This document shows, one piece after another, positions 41,669-54,944 of a stretch of DNA of 64,000 nucleotides (position 1 is the stretch's first letter; the number at the start of each line of letters is the position of its first letter). Position numbers and translations under genes: made by a program. The notes under the pieces are model-generated. The model saw only the letters and a program-made list of their open reading frames with translations. It was not told the DNA's origin and did not search any database. The stretch comes from Vicia villosa (Eukaryota > Streptophyta > Magnoliopsida > Fabales > Fabaceae): NCBI RefSeq assembly GCF_029867415.1, contig NW_026705775.1, positions 62,001-126,000 on the forward strand, given 5' to 3'.

Positions 41669-42480
41669 TCTTTTTAGTAAAATCAAATTATAAAAATAAA
41701 TAAATTTATATATTAAATGATAATATAAATTCATATTTATAATTTTACTTATATATTAAAGAAAAATTATTGAATAAAAATAAAAAAGAAAAGATGGAAA
41801 CATGAAACCCAACTCATTAAAGAGATAGCAAAATGATAGTTTAATTTGTCCAATTTATCTCTTAAAAAACTTTCAAAAACATAAATAATAACTAAATCAC
41901 ATCACAGTCATAATTGATAAAATTTTAAATATTGAGTAATCTATCTCCACATACATTTCACTTTTACGTAAAATATTTGTGGTAATGTTTTCATGGGGGC
42001 GACAAGGATTCTTGCATGAGAATTCAGAATTGTGTGATCGTCTTGAGTGGCGGCAAAGATTCCTTCGTGAGGATCCAATATGTGTAATTGCCTCGAAAGG
42101 GAAAAAAGAATTCCTTCACGATGATCTAGCACATACAGTTTTCTTATATGGAAGTTTTGATAAGATATCTTTCATGTTACAATTTCCTACAAATAAAGTA
42201 ACAATGTTCCCAAATCATGTAATAACATGAGGGTCCTCATTGAAAAACCCTTCGCCTTACTAGCAACACAAGGGAAAAGAGTGTTCCCCATAAAATAATG
42301 GATGTGACAAATTGAACTTTACAAGTGGCAGAGGTTATAACTCGCCTAAATAAACCCAAATAGTAAATAAAACTAAGTCAAACATGATTGGATGCATAAA
42401 CAATTAATAGATTTTAAGAAATATCTTCTCATACCACCTTTCTGATTTTCTAGAATTGAGTTGTGAGGTCTTTATTCTTG
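41669..42480. other. Spacer right of the LINE
   Basis: AT-rich to about 41950, then sequence of mixed composition with short internal repeats near 42000-42120. It may include the lost 3' part of the old gypsy element, but no LTR could be matched to the one near 57.3-57.7 kb. Confidence 0.35.
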
Positions 42481-43549
42481 GGTGTTCCCTCTCGTGGCTT
42501 GGCCCTTAATTTTACACCTATAAAACTCACATCAACGGTCCTAGTCTTCCTCGGCTTCAGGCTCTCTCCATAGCACTTCCTGGAGAGCTTTATATCTCCC
42601 TGGATAAACCCAACGCGCCCATCTAGGAGTAGGTACTATAATGTAGAGATAGGATGGCTCCCAACTGGTTGAGAGTGTATTACCCTATAATCATGTTATA
42701 CGAGGAAGGTGCACCTATAACAAGGTACCTTACCTTAATCTGCTTGGCATTTTCCTCTGATCCAAATGTGGTCTTTAGTGATATATAAGCCTTCACTTGC
42801 ACTTGTTCGTCTGAAAATTTCACCAATGGTCCTTGAAAAGCTTTGAGGTCATTCAAGTATAGGCAAAGCCTCTCAAAATCATCTCAATAGAGGATGTCTA
42901 CAAAGCTTACCATCTTAACCTCCGAATTGTCACACCTTATGGTTATGACCATGGGATTATCTTTATGTGAGTGAATGCTGGTAGTGTCCTTCTCGAAAAA
43001 GGATATATCATATTCTAAGGGCTTTCCGCTCGCCCAAATCATAGTTTGTGGACGAGCCTTCGATGGTTAAGATTTGGCGAGTGTATCTTCTGCGGACATA
43101 ACTGGTATCTCCACCCCCGATGAATCTACCTACGATGGTATTAAGGGTGTGACGTATGGCGCTGTTGTCGCCCTTCTCATTGACTCTTATCCCTTTTTGG
43201 ATCCAAGGCTCCCATAAGCATCTCGCCCTTGAGAGTTAGATTCGTCTGGCCTTTGCGTGGAGTCTCCCTTAACATATTTCTTCATGTGACCTTCTTGGAA
43301 CAGTCGCTCTCTCCTTCTAGAATTAATAGCATTATTATGTATGGTACCTCTTGACTTTATCAAACTTTTCCCATCTGCTAGGCTTAGGGCCCATGACATC
43401 TGACTTAGGAGCTAGCAGTTGTGAATTTTTTTTCATGTAAAGGACCTCTCGCCATATTTGCTCACGAAGAGTGTTCAGGGGCGTGAAGCTCTCTACGTGT
43501 TTCTGCTTCGCTTGAACGTCGTATTATCTCTAATGGGCGAGATGTAGTG
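42480..43549 (-). pseudogene. Old Ty3/gypsy element, protease-containing half
   Basis: On the minus strand about 42990-42500 reads as a retroviral-type aspartic-protease region of plant gypsy elements: 'VTIRCDNSEVKMVSF', 'ERLCLYLNDLKAFQG', 'LVKFSDEQVQVKAYISLKTT', 'IKVRYLVIGAPSSYNMIIG'. The usual D-S/T-G is not intact and a stop interrupts it. 43000-43549 is probably the gag-protease linker. The gag half lies beyond the 12.9-kb insertion, at 56.4-57.3 kb. Confidence 0.7.
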
Positions 43550-45657
43550 TGTAATACGGTGAACTGACTTTTTATCGATCGAAATGTCGCGGTTAAGCAT
43601 GAGTCGCCACCGACTTTTATTTTATCCAAACAATATTCGGAAAGGCAAAAAGAAACAGAAAAAAACCTTTTAAAGAAAATCTGAGTTCGGGGGGTAATTT
43701 ATGCAAAGGGAAGGTGTAAGGCACCCTTTGCATCCATGGTTTTCCATGGGCTCTTAATTGCTTTGCTTGCTCGTTTGTTTAGAGAATGTAGATGAAAGAG
43801 ATAGGGACTTTAGCTTGTGAATAAGCGTTGCCCTTTTGAAAAATTATGAGAAAGAATATAATAAAAGGTTTGAGCATTGCAAGGCAATTAGGGGCAATTA
43901 CCTTAAACTCAGATGATAGGTCTCTTTGTAGCCTTTCAGAATGAAAGGGTCTATCCTTGCCATAAGAGGGCAGGAAGCCTTTCGTTTGGAGGTTGAAGGG
44001 TCGTCGAAGCATCCTTTGCCATAAGACTGTCCCATGCCATAGAAGGGCAGGTAGTCTAAAGCAAGGATCAGAATAAGCCATTTTTCCGTTAGGCAACAAG
44101 AAGATACCTCAGCCATTTTCCGTAGGCAACATCCGAGGGTCGAGGTCATAATTGTGTATCGAAGGCAGCATCATTTAGGGTCGTAACCTTTTTATCGAGG
44201 CAACATGGCTGAGGTATCCTCGTATTCGAGGGACTTGGCTTATTCTGCAAAAACACAAAGGCAACAGGCAGCAGGCAACAGGCAACAGGCAACAAGGCAA
44301 CAGAGAGGATTACCCAAAAGCGTGCGTGTGTGCACCAATCACGTGATTATATTCAATTATATTATCTTGTAAATTAATGAGGCTAATTCAATTTAATAGT
44401 TGTCACTCCCTATTTTACTAACCACGCAGATAATATAAGGCAAGAAACAGTAATATGGGGGAGGGGACAATGAAACCAGCGGATCCCTTAATAGGGTTTG
44501 ACATAAGTAATAATTAAACAGAAAGAATAAAAGATTAGAGTTTAGGGATACCAAACTCGTAGCTTTGGCAATCAACGAACCCTGAAAAGGCAAACAAACC
44601 AAAAATAGGGTGAGTGTATGGCTAATTCAAAGGCGAACATCTCTAACCCTAAAATAAGAAGGTCGAGACAACAAATTGAAATGAGTAAATAAATGAAAGG
44701 TACTTAGCTTTTTGCATTTGATCTGATGTGGTCGACAGTCGGGGGTGCCTTAAGGTTAACCCTGAAAAGAGGCAAGGCAGAGAAAGATGAAGGCGAAACA
44801 AACCCTAATTTTAAAAATAAACCAAATAGAATTTAAATTAAATTGAATAGAACACTTAACTTCGTATTTTTTTGGATCAGGCGCGTAGTCGGAAGATATT
44901 AGAAAAGTCAACCCTGAAAAAGGCACAGAAAAATAACATTTTTCAGTGTAGGACAGACTCTCGTAAACCCTGATTAGGGCGTAAGTTAGCCATAGTTAAT
45001 AGAATAAATAAAATTGAATTAATTAATTATTGGTATTCTACCTAATTAATTAAATCGGTGAAAATCAAGTTTCGATTAAATATCTAACCCTGATGTGTTT
45101 TGGTTAATTAATAGAAATTGTATAGTTAATTAAAGTGATTAAAACAATTTTAAATTAATCACAAATCAAATAAAATATAAAAAAATAACTAAATAAATGT
45201 TATTAAAATAAAATAAACATTTTTATTATGTTTTTTTTAAAAATTAAGAAAAAGAAGTTAAAAGGAAATTGCTAAAAAAGAATTTTAACAAACAAATATA
45301 AATTAGTCATGTAATTGAAAATAAAAGAAAATTAAAATTTTCTTAGCTGTGATCTGGTGTGATGATTTCTGGATGGTGTATGGTGGATGAGCGTGTGTAG
45401 GACCCTTGGATCAGATTTTCGTAAGCATCCACGGCAGTTAGTTGAAGGCGCATCGTGAGTCCTTCTTGACCGGGAACACCAAATCTATGAAATAGAATTA
45501 GCAAATAAATTTGAAAAAATAAAAAAACTGAACTACCCAGGGATCGAACCCAGGGTCATGCCATTACCAGTTCATACATCAGGCCATCTGCGCCATTTGT
45601 TTTCTTTGTTAATTAGGATGAGACGGAAGTAATATAAACAAAATTAACATTGTTCAA

Positions 45658-45692
<35 letters not shown>

Positions 45693-47179
45693 GCCTTTAC
45701 TGTTCATCTTCCTCGTGGAGATCGTGAAGACCACAGACCCCTTTGGCCACGGTTTGGCTATGTTGCTATAACCCTGCAAATTTCAACCTCACGATACCAA
45801 CACAATAAATCATAAACAAGAATCCGGATCAACTAAAAACAACGCTGCGAATCTAATGATCCAATCGAGTTGGCCTGAAATAGTCCCTACACAAAACCCC
45901 TAATTCGGCACACATGAACCCTAACAATGGCACAGTCTATAATTCGCGATTAAACACAAATTAAATGATACAAACAGATTCTAAACGTCATCACATTCAA
46001 GAATATGTATTCAAACATGAGTTATAACAAGCGTATGAGCATGATTGAATTCCAAATTTTTGTGCAAACCGTGAATGGTAGTGATGGTGATTCTGAGCGT
46101 TTCCAACGATGATGTCGATCCAAATAGTTTCAGAAGACCTCACGGAATTGTTCTGGATGCTTGTAATGGCTTAAATCGATCTGGAATCAAGACTGCGATT
46201 TCCACTTCGCTTCACGTTTTTTTTAGAATGAACAAGGTCCCCTTTTCCAGAATTTTTCCCTAGAGAATAGGATTCTGATTGCAGCCAAAAAATGCCTCCT
46301 TCTGAGCGTGATTTCTAAATATATATATATGGCAGGGTTTTAGGGTTGATAAATTTGAAGAGAATCAATCAAATATTTGATTTGGTGGAAAGATCTTTGA
46401 TAGAAAATATCATATGAATGTTCCTATTCTTGACTCAATCTCCCTCCCATGATTTCCATTAAATTTGAATAAATTTCTCAATAAGTATAATCCCACCAAT
46501 TAAATCAAAATCTTTGATTATTTCCAACAATTATTTTTAAATTGAATTTTTATGAACAAAAACTCAATATAAAAATAATAATGTAATAAAAATAATAAAA
46601 ATGAAAGAATGGGATTATGGGCTTATTAGATGATTTAAAAATGCTCCTTTAATTTATTCTACTATTTTGTGATTTCTTTCAACTCATTTTTTTTTAATGA
46701 ATAAAAATTCAAATAAATCAAATGAATGGCACAAAAATATGAGAACAAGTTTATGGACCCTTATTGAACTCATGATCATGTGTAGAAACTTCAACTTAGG
46801 CCTGTTAGTCGAAATAAACAATTTTGTTCAAGTTGACTTTTAGGTCAACCCAGTCGACTGTTGACTTTCTTGAGCAATTGAGTGATCAATCTTTTGAATT
46901 GGGGCCTGAAATTTGTCATGGAGGTAGTTTGAAGTATCATATGCCATATGAGGTGCCTTAGAACCCTTGATCCATTAATTTTCTTCAGAAGATAAAAACC
47001 CTAATACTTTGAGCCATTGTTTAGGAGGGATGTCTTTGAGCCTTTGATTCACTGAGTTTCCTTTGAATGAACCAAGCCCTAGCTTTAGAGCCTTGTGAAG
47101 GAGAGTGTGTCTAGGAGCTTTGTGTATTGATTTGAACTTGTACAAGAGAAATAGTATGGGCAAATTTTGGGGTATGACA
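43550..47179 (-). repeat. 3' LTR of the Ogre-like element (3630 bp)
   Basis: Constant offset of 9253 bp to the partner LTR until a one-base A-run difference near 46995. It contains GGCAACA-type short repeats (about 44262-44306), an A28 tract (45663-45690) and a tRNA-like segment. Open frames inside are the same in both LTRs and have no protein signature. Confidence 0.95.
45533..45602 (-). other. tRNA-like segment with pol III A/B boxes in the LTR
   Basis: On the minus strand TGGCGCAGATGG resembles an A box and GGGTTCGATCCC contains a full B box (GGTTCGANNCC), about 33 nt apart. An identical copy lies at 54786-54855 in the other LTR. The whole cannot be folded into a normal cloverleaf by eye, so it is a tRNA-derived relic or an internal promoter-like element, not a tRNA gene. 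Confidence 0.5.
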
Positions 47180-47439
47180 GCTGCCCCTGTTCAATTATCT
47201 TAAACCTGAAGATGTAGAGTGGTTTGTGCACCAGTCGGTATCTGAAGGTGGAAGATGATTGAACACTAGAATACCAAGAAATTTGCCCTAGCTGAAGTAG
47301 GGACTTTTGTCGGAGATGGGTTTAAATATGCCATCGAAGCCTTGAGAGAAAGTTTATTGGAGATTGATCGTGTCAGTACTGTTCGTAGTGACTGAATTAG
47401 ACCTAAGTCCTTTGAACTATTCATGGAGGATGCTCGAAA

Positions 47440-48140
47440 CTAAGTATCAGAACTAAATCGTTGTCTTGATTATCTCTGAACTATCTTCGAAATAATTGTC
47501 ACAATTAAATCTCTATCTTGATTATTTCTGAACTATCTTTGGAGGATACCCAAAATTAAGTGTCAGAATTAAATAACTATCTTGATTATCTCTGAACTAT
47601 CTTTAAGTGTCAGAATTAAATAACTATTTTGATTATCTCTGAACTATCTTTAAGTGTCAGAATTAAATAACTATCTTGATTATCTCTGAACTATCTTTGG
47701 AAGATACCCAAAATTAAGTGTCAGAATTAAATAACTATCTTGATTATCTCTGAACTATCTTTGGAGAATACCCAAAATTAAGTGTCAGAATTAAATAACT
47801 ATCTTGATTATCTCTGAACTGTTAAGTATCAGAATTAAACCTCTGTCTTGATTATCTCTGAACTATCTTTGGAGGATACCCAAAATTAAGTGTCAAAATT
47901 AAATCTTCGTCTTGATCATTTCTGAACTATCTTTGGAAGATATCCAAAATTAAGTGTCAGAACTAAATCTTTGTCTTGATCATTTCTGAACTATCTCTGG
48001 AGAATATCCGGAACTAAGTATCAGAATTTAGATATATGTGTTGATTATCTCTGAGCTATCTTTGGAAGGTATCCAAAATTAATTATCAGAACTAAATCTC
48101 CATCTTGAATGAGTGTCAGAATTAAATCTTTGATTTGATT
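47440..48140. repeat. Minisatellite in the 3' untranslated part of the Ogre-like element
   Basis: About eleven head-to-tail units of roughly 64 bp, some shortened to about 46 bp, share 'CTTGATTATCTCTGAACTAT' and 'TTAAGTGTCAGAATTAAAT'. The short units lack the 'GGAGGATACCCAAAA' block. Tandem arrays in the 3'UTR are a known feature of Tat/Ogre elements. Confidence 0.9.
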
Positions 48141-50198
48141 ATCTCTGCACTATATCTAGAAGACAATGTTTATTTGATTGTAGAAGTAGGCTGAAAAAGG
48201 AACATTAGTTTTATGCAATGTTGTGATGCATGTATTGTAATGTTTATGAATGAAAATGTTATGCATAGGCAATGAGGCGTATGTATGTTATGTATGAATT
48301 TACTATGACACATGATGTATGAAAGTGATTTATGCTATTTGGAGTATCTTGAGAAAATAAATCTCTGTATCATTGTGATTTTGTTGTTTGATTTTGTCTT
48401 GAAGAAGTACAGCTGGGGATTTATGATTCTTGCTTGGGGATGATCAGTAACTTGATGTACCCTGTGTCGGGACGAGAACTTTTGAAGACATCTTCTTAAT
48501 GATTACTTTGTGGGGATATGATCTTGTGAACCCGGCTCGGTGGGGAGACGTGGGTGAAAGTTGCCCTCAGTATTATAGTAACTACCATTCCTGGATTTAA
48601 TTAGGACACATCACTAAGTATTGATCAAGATGTCAAACTGGACTTTCATAGATTTGCCCCTGCTAGTAGGAACTTGAAGAGATTCGCCTCGCGAGAACTT
48701 TATGAAGTGTATACTGTAGGCGACATGCCCCTAGTAATTGTAAACTCAGGATGATGCCCCATACTGTTTGGCTTTTGAGAGATTCTTCGAATCTTGACTT
48801 GATTGCCCCAGATTGATTGGGCAAAACGTGCTATGCCCCTTGTACGTAGGAGACACTACTTCTCGGAGTAGCCTTGTCGGTCGGAATAACTTTCAGTCAT
48901 TAGTTGTACCCTGTGCAAGTTCTTTCTGATGCTAACATTTGAAATTATGTAGCAGAATATGTTTAATAATGTACTCATGAGATGCAATGCATACGTTTGT
49001 CTTGAGTTTTTTTTTTTTTTGAAAAACATTTAAACAGGAGATGTAAAAGTGTGGCATTTGTAAAAACATGCTATTTTTTGTAGAAGCGAAATATCGACTC
49101 AGCATTTTAGTAAACCTTAAGGAGTCGGGATACCTTTTTGGTGATAGTATGCTTTCGAACTAACCATGCTTCAGTTAGGACTTTCAAGGGTTGTAACGTG
49201 GCTTGGTTCACGGTTTAAGAAACAAAGGATAAAGGCTCAAAATTTGATTTTACCCACCCCTCTTCGTGATGATCTTCAATCCTAAGCTCAGTTAATTCAA
49301 CTTATGCATTCAGGTTCCAAGAGACTTTTGGATTTGCACCTTTGATAATGATGATGGTTCACAAGCAGAGAGAACTTTTGAGATGACAGTCACTTCTTCC
49401 TTTTGGTAGCTACAACTTTGAGTTGTTCAAGAATTTATTGACTTCTTTTTTTTCATCTTTTTGACATCCCTAACTTTTGCCTGAACTGTCTATTTTGAGC
49501 TTACAGTCAGCGGGAGGCCTTGATTTTTTGCCTAAGTCATCTTTTTTATTTTTGACTTAGCAGGCTTTTATTTGTATATATGTTTTTCGTTTTTTCCTTT
49601 TTGAAAGATAATGACTGCCTTGTTTGATTGATGAACCGTCATTGTCTTTTGATTGACATTTCCAACACTTCTTTGATGCGTGCGGTTGAACGTTTGTGAT
49701 TGAAACCTTTGTTGAAAGGTGTACTAAATGGTTCTCTTAAAATAGAATGTACAGCCAAATTAACTGAGAACTACCCTGCCCCTGGTTAGGATCAAGGGTT
49801 TTAATTAGTACAAGAAAGAAACTTCTACTCCTTAGGCTCAAAGGGGTTGACGAGGGATTAACATCCTTATATCTCCACTGTTTAGGAATTGAAACAATGC
49901 CTGTACATCGTCAGCATAGTCCGTTTAAAAGCATACTGTATGAGGTCGCGGTATCGTTTTCGTCATCCTCCCTCAAAAGGCTTACAGCTTAGCAGGAGTT
50001 GAATAAACACAAAACATATGCAAAGTAAATACGTGATTTGAAATGAATGATAACGAAATAATGTATTCAAGACAAACATATGCAATGCACTGATGATAAT
50101 TATTAAAACAGATAATGTCTATCATAAGTCGAATGTTTAAACAAACAGAATAGGAATTGCAAACAAAAGTAAATCTAATGATCTAGGAGTCTATCTTT
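48141..50198. other. Non-coding interior of the Ogre-like element
   Basis: Occupies the place where protease, RT and integrase would lie between gag and the 3' LTR. No reverse-transcriptase or integrase motif was found on either strand. It may be the original 3' untranslated region left after deletion or replacement of pol. Confidence 0.6.
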
Positions 50199-51590
50199 CT
50201 AGCCATCCACAGCATTAGCAATCTTGTTGTGATTAGTCATGGGAGCAGTGATCACATTAGGAGTTGCAGGAGAGTCGAACTCAATTTCACCAGCGTCGAT
50301 CATATCTTGGATCTTGTTCTTCAACGGCCAACAATTCTCTGTGTCATGTCCAGGACTATTAGAATGATATGCGCACCTCGCATTAGGCTTATAACTAGGA
50401 GCAGAGGTGTTAGGATTCTTAGGAGGATCCCTAAGGGTGATCAAATTTGCCTTTAGCAGATGTTGTAAGACTTGAGCTAGCGACATATTGATCTTTGTGA
50501 ATTGACGTCTGGGTGTATCTTGTTTGTTTTGACGACCTTGTTGAGGCGCCGGTGTGGAGCTCAGAATTGCCCCAATAGATTGGTCATGATTTCTCCTTTT
50601 CTGCCCATACACAGCATTGGAATCTGAACTCCCATTGTAATGCTTCTTTGTAGTACCTGAGGATGCAGCCACTTGAATCTTACCACTTCGAATGCCACTC
50701 TCAACACGTTCCCCAATCAGTATGAGTTCAGTGAATCCAGATGATGAACTTCCCAGCAAATGGCTATAAAAAGGACCATTCAGTGTACTCATGAACATAT
50801 CGACCAATTCTCTGTCAGCTAGAGAGGGTTTGACTCTTCCAGCTAAATCTCTCCATTTCTGAGCATAGTCCTTGAAACTTTCATTAGAGCCCATAGACAT
50901 GTTTTGTAGTTGCATTCGAGTTGGTGCGAGATCGGAATTATATTGGTATTGCTTGTAGAAAGCAACAACCAAATCTTCCCAAGTACGGATGTGGGTACTC
51001 TCCAGTTGATAGTACCATTCGAGTTGAGTTCCAGATAAGCTCTCTTGGAAAAAGTGGATCCAGAGCTTCTTATCAGCAGTATGAGGTTGAATCTTCCTTA
51101 CATAAGACCTCAAGTGTAGTTTAGGACAAGAGACTCCATCATACTTAGCAAAGGCGGGAGTTTTGAATTTTGGAGGGATAACGACCCCAGGAACAAGTCC
51201 AAGCTCTTCAAAATCCAGCCCAGGTATCTTCTGAATTTCCACGCTTCTCAGGCGCTCTTCTAACATCTTGTATTTGTCATCAGGATGTTCATCCTCATGG
51301 TGATAGTCCTCTTCTTCTTCATAGGGTTTGGCAGAATCATGGTTACTTTTTGCATCAGTTTTGATACTAGCATCATCATCTTGCTCATCCTCATCACTGT
51401 CTTTAGAGGGTTCAGCATCCCTGAGTTGCAAGATCGGTCTAAGCTTTTTCCCCAGAGTCTTCTTACCCTTCTTCTTCTTCTTGGTCAGGAGTGCTTTCAG
51501 TTCATCTTGCCCCTTGGACAAGTTCAGGATCAGATCTTGAAACTGGGCGTTCTGAGCTTGAAGGTCTTTGACTGATTGCTCGAGATTCAT
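50199..51590 (-). CDS. Gag-like protein of the Ogre-like element (463 aa)
   Basis: Forms the particle shell in related elements. From Met 'MNLEQSVKDLQAQNAQF' it has a coiled-coil N-terminus, a Lys-run, an acidic region rich in Asp/Glu, and then the capsid domain ('PKLHLRSYVRKIQPH', 'FFQESLSGTQLEWYYQLES', 'WEDLVVAFYKQYQYN', 'SFKDYAQKWRDLAGRVKP', 'ELVDMFMSTLNGPFYSHLLG'). Near the C-terminus is a knuckle-like 'CAYHSNSPGHDTENCWPLK'. The frame is intact. It remains open upstream to 51701, but those residues look like untranslated leader, so I prefer the start at 51590. No pol frame follows. Confidence 0.85.
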   Translation of the reverse strand: MNLEQSVKDLQAQNAQFQDLILNLSKGQDELKALLTKKKKKGKKTLGKKLRPILQLRDAEPSKDSDEDEQDDDASIKTDAKSNHDSAKPYEEEEDYHHEDEHPDDKYKMLEERLRSVEIQKIPGLDFEELGLVPGVVIPPKFKTPAFAKYDGVSCPKLHLRSYVRKIQPHTADKKLWIHFFQESLSGTQLEWYYQLESTHIRTWEDLVVAFYKQYQYNSDLAPTRMQLQNMSMGSNESFKDYAQKWRDLAGRVKPSLADRELVDMFMSTLNGPFYSHLLGSSSSGFTELILIGERVESGIRSGKIQVAASSGTTKKHYNGSSDSNAVYGQKRRNHDQSIGAILSSTPAPQQGRQNKQDTPRRQFTKINMSLAQVLQHLLKANLITLRDPPKNPNTSAPSYKPNARCAYHSNSPGHDTENCWPLKNKIQDMIDAGEIEFDSPATPNVITAPMTNHNKIANAVDG

Positions 51591-52802
51591 GATGCTGAAA
51601 TAAACAGTGAGGTGGTAAGAAACCTGTGGTGGAAACCTGTGATGCAATGTTATGAATGCAGATGCAATACTTCCAAGGATCTCTGGAAATTTAGTTAGCA
51701 ACGTTGGAACATGATTCGATCGCTTCTTCGTTTGAAGAACTCTGATTTTTTTGGATGTTCTTCTATGGGAATCAAGCTCACCATATCCAGTTGGTCATAG
51801 CCTCTGATTCGGGAACATCTGAATTTGAAGGTACATGGCTAGAGGAAAATAAATCCTCTTGCCCCTTGATAGATGTTGAGTCTCTGAATTGGAAGGTATG
51901 TGGCCAGAGGAAAATAAATCCACTTGCCCCTTGATAGGAATTCAGTCCTTGATAAGAGCACCTCAAATTGTGCGCCCTAAATTCCTAAGATCCTTGAAAG
52001 GGTTAGTTAAATCATGTTATGCTTATGATGTCATGATGTCATGATGTTATGCGAATGCAGTTCATTAGGCATAGTGTGAGATAGTAAGGACAAACGAGTC
52101 CTTTTAACAAAACCTGCAAGGAAACAAAGGTTAGTAGCAAACACAGACAAGTCACGCAGGTCACATAAGTCACACAAGTCACACAATTTTCCTTAGGCTC
52201 GGCTTGCATGGAGTTTAGATCATGTGAGATACCCTTCCCCAAAGGTATTTCTAAGGATAAGGATGATATCAGCAACGGGTTCTACCAAGTGACTTAGAAT
52301 TGTCAGCCCCCTCTAAAGCACCCTCGAACATGGTACATGCATACCACGCAATGATACTTTAGGAAGAAACCTATCTGAGCTGTAGTATCGGGTAGCGACC
52401 ATAACTTGGCATGCACCAAGAATAGCCCTCCCACTACGTTCCTAAAAGTCAGGATGGGTTAAAGGTGACTAAAGGTCCTTGAGCTCCGACGCACCCAAAG
52501 ATACATGCATAAACCTCTCTCATGCAAAAGAGGTACACAATAACCAGTGGAGGCCTAACTCAAGTGCGAACTTCATTTTGACCAACCCCAAGCATGCACA
52601 AAGGGGGTCTCCATGACTATGCCGCTCCTAATCTTAAGTGTTCTTGAATCCGGGAATAGGATTCGTCCTTCAATTTTCCCAAAACAGCCCTGCAAAAGTA
52701 AAGCAAACAAAGCAAATAGTAGAAAACATTTAAGTGATTCCTAAACTTTTAAGGTAACCCCTCTTTTATCGACATTTTAATCCCCAGCAGAGTCGCCAGT
52801 TC
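51591..52802. other. Leader of the Ogre-like element with primer binding site
   Basis: Untranslated region between the 5' LTR and gag on the minus strand. It holds the 18-nt primer site at 52781-52798 and a short duplicated stretch at 51820-51950 ('GAAAATAAATCC...CTTGCCCCTTGATAG', twice). No ORF1-type gene, which full Ogre elements carry here, was seen. Confidence 0.65.
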
Positions 52803-54908
52803 TGTAATACGGTGAACTGACTTTTTATCGATCGAAATGTCGCGGTTAAGCATGAGTCGCCACCGACTTTTATTTTATCCAAACAATATTCGGAAAGGCA
52901 AAAAGAAACAGAAAAAAACCTTTTAAAGAAAATCTGAGTTCGGGGGGTAATTTATGCAAAGGGAAGGTGTAAGGCACCCTTTGCATCCATGGTTTTCCAT
53001 GGGCTCTTAATTGCTTTGCTTGCTCGTTTGTTTAGAGAATGTAGATGAAAGAGATAGGGACTTTAGCTTGTGAATAAGCGTTGCCCTTTTGAAAAATTAT
53101 GAGAAAGAATATAATAAAAGGTTTGAGCATTGCAAGGCAATTAGGGGCAATTACCTTAAACTCAGATGATAGGTCTCTTTGTAGCCTTTCAGAATGAAAG
53201 GGTCTATCCTTGCCATAAGAGGGCAGGAAGCCTTTCGTTTGGAGGTTGAAGGGTCGTCGAAGCATCCTTTGCCATAAGACTGTCCCATGCCATAGAAGGG
53301 CAGGTAGTCTAAAGCAAGGATCAGAATAAGCCATTTTTCCGTTAGGCAACAAGAAGATACCTCAGCCATTTTCCGTAGGCAACATCCGAGGGTCGAGGTC
53401 ATAATTGTGTATCGAAGGCAGCATCATTTAGGGTCGTAACCTTTTTATCGAGGCAACATGGCTGAGGTATCCTCGTATTCGAGGGACTTGGCTTATTCTG
53501 CAAAAACACAAAGGCAACAGGCAGCAGGCAACAGGCAACAGGCAACAAGGCAACAGAGAGGATTACCCAAAAGCGTGCGTGTGTGCACCAATCACGTGAT
53601 TATATTCAATTATATTATCTTGTAAATTAATGAGGCTAATTCAATTTAATAGTTGTCACTCCCTATTTTACTAACCACGCAGATAATATAAGGCAAGAAA
53701 CAGTAATATGGGGGAGGGGACAATGAAACCAGCGGATCCCTTAATAGGGTTTGACATAAGTAATAATTAAACAGAAAGAATAAAAGATTAGAGTTTAGGG
53801 ATACCAAACTCGTAGCTTTGGCAATCAACGAACCCTGAAAAGGCAAACAAACCAAAAATAGGGTGAGTGTATGGCTAATTCAAAGGCGAACATCTCTAAC
53901 CCTAAAATAAGAAGGTCGAGACAACAAATTGAAATGAGTAAATAAATGAAAGGTACTTAGCTTTTTGCATTTGATCTGATGTGGTCGACAGTCGGGGGTG
54001 CCTTAAGGTTAACCCTGAAAAGAGGCAAGGCAGAGAAAGATGAAGGCGAAACAAACCCTAATTTTAAAAATAAACCAAATAGAATTTAAATTAAATTGAA
54101 TAGAACACTTAACTTCGTATTTTTTTGGATCAGGCGCGTAGTCGGAAGATATTAGAAAAGTCAACCCTGAAAAAGGCACAGAAAAATAACATTTTTCAGT
54201 GTAGGACAGACTCTCGTAAACCCTGATTAGGGCGTAAGTTAGCCATAGTTAATAGAATAAATAAAATTGAATTAATTAATTATTGGTATTCTACCTAATT
54301 AATTAAATCGGTGAAAATCAAGTTTCGATTAAATATCTAACCCTGATGTGTTTTGGTTAATTAATAGAAATTGTATAGTTAATTAAAGTGATTAAAACAA
54401 TTTTAAATTAATCACAAATCAAATAAAATATAAAAAAATAACTAAATAAATGTTATTAAAATAAAATAAACATTTTTATTATGTTTTTTTTAAAAATTAA
54501 GAAAAAGAAGTTAAAAGGAAATTGCTAAAAAAGAATTTTAACAAACAAATATAAATTAGTCATGTAATTGAAAATAAAAGAAAATTAAAATTTTCTTAGC
54601 TGTGATCTGGTGTGATGATTTCTGGATGGTGTATGGTGGATGAGCGTGTGTAGGACCCTTGGATCAGATTTTCGTAAGCATCCACGGCAGTTAGTTGAAG
54701 GCGCATCGTGAGTCCTTCTTGACCGGGAACACCAAATCTATGAAATAGAATTAGCAAATAAATTTGAAAAAATAAAAAAACTGAACTACCCAGGGATCGA
54801 ACCCAGGGTCATGCCATTACCAGTTCATACATCAGGCCATCTGCGCCATTTGTTTTCTTTGTTAATTAGGATGAGACGGAAGTAATATAAACAAAATTAA
54901 CATTGTTC

Positions 54909-54944
<36 letters not shown>

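Noticed and set aside
43779..44602. Paired open frames repeated at 53032-53855 and the pair 46075/55328
   Set aside because: Identical because the two LTRs are identical; no domain, codon bias or start context supports coding.
45533..45602. A functional tRNA gene
   Set aside because: A and B boxes are present but no cloverleaf with a proper acceptor stem could be drawn.
51591..51701. Upstream extension of the gag ORF
   Set aside because: Open by chance for 37 codons; the coiled-coil start at 51590 looks like the natural N-terminus.
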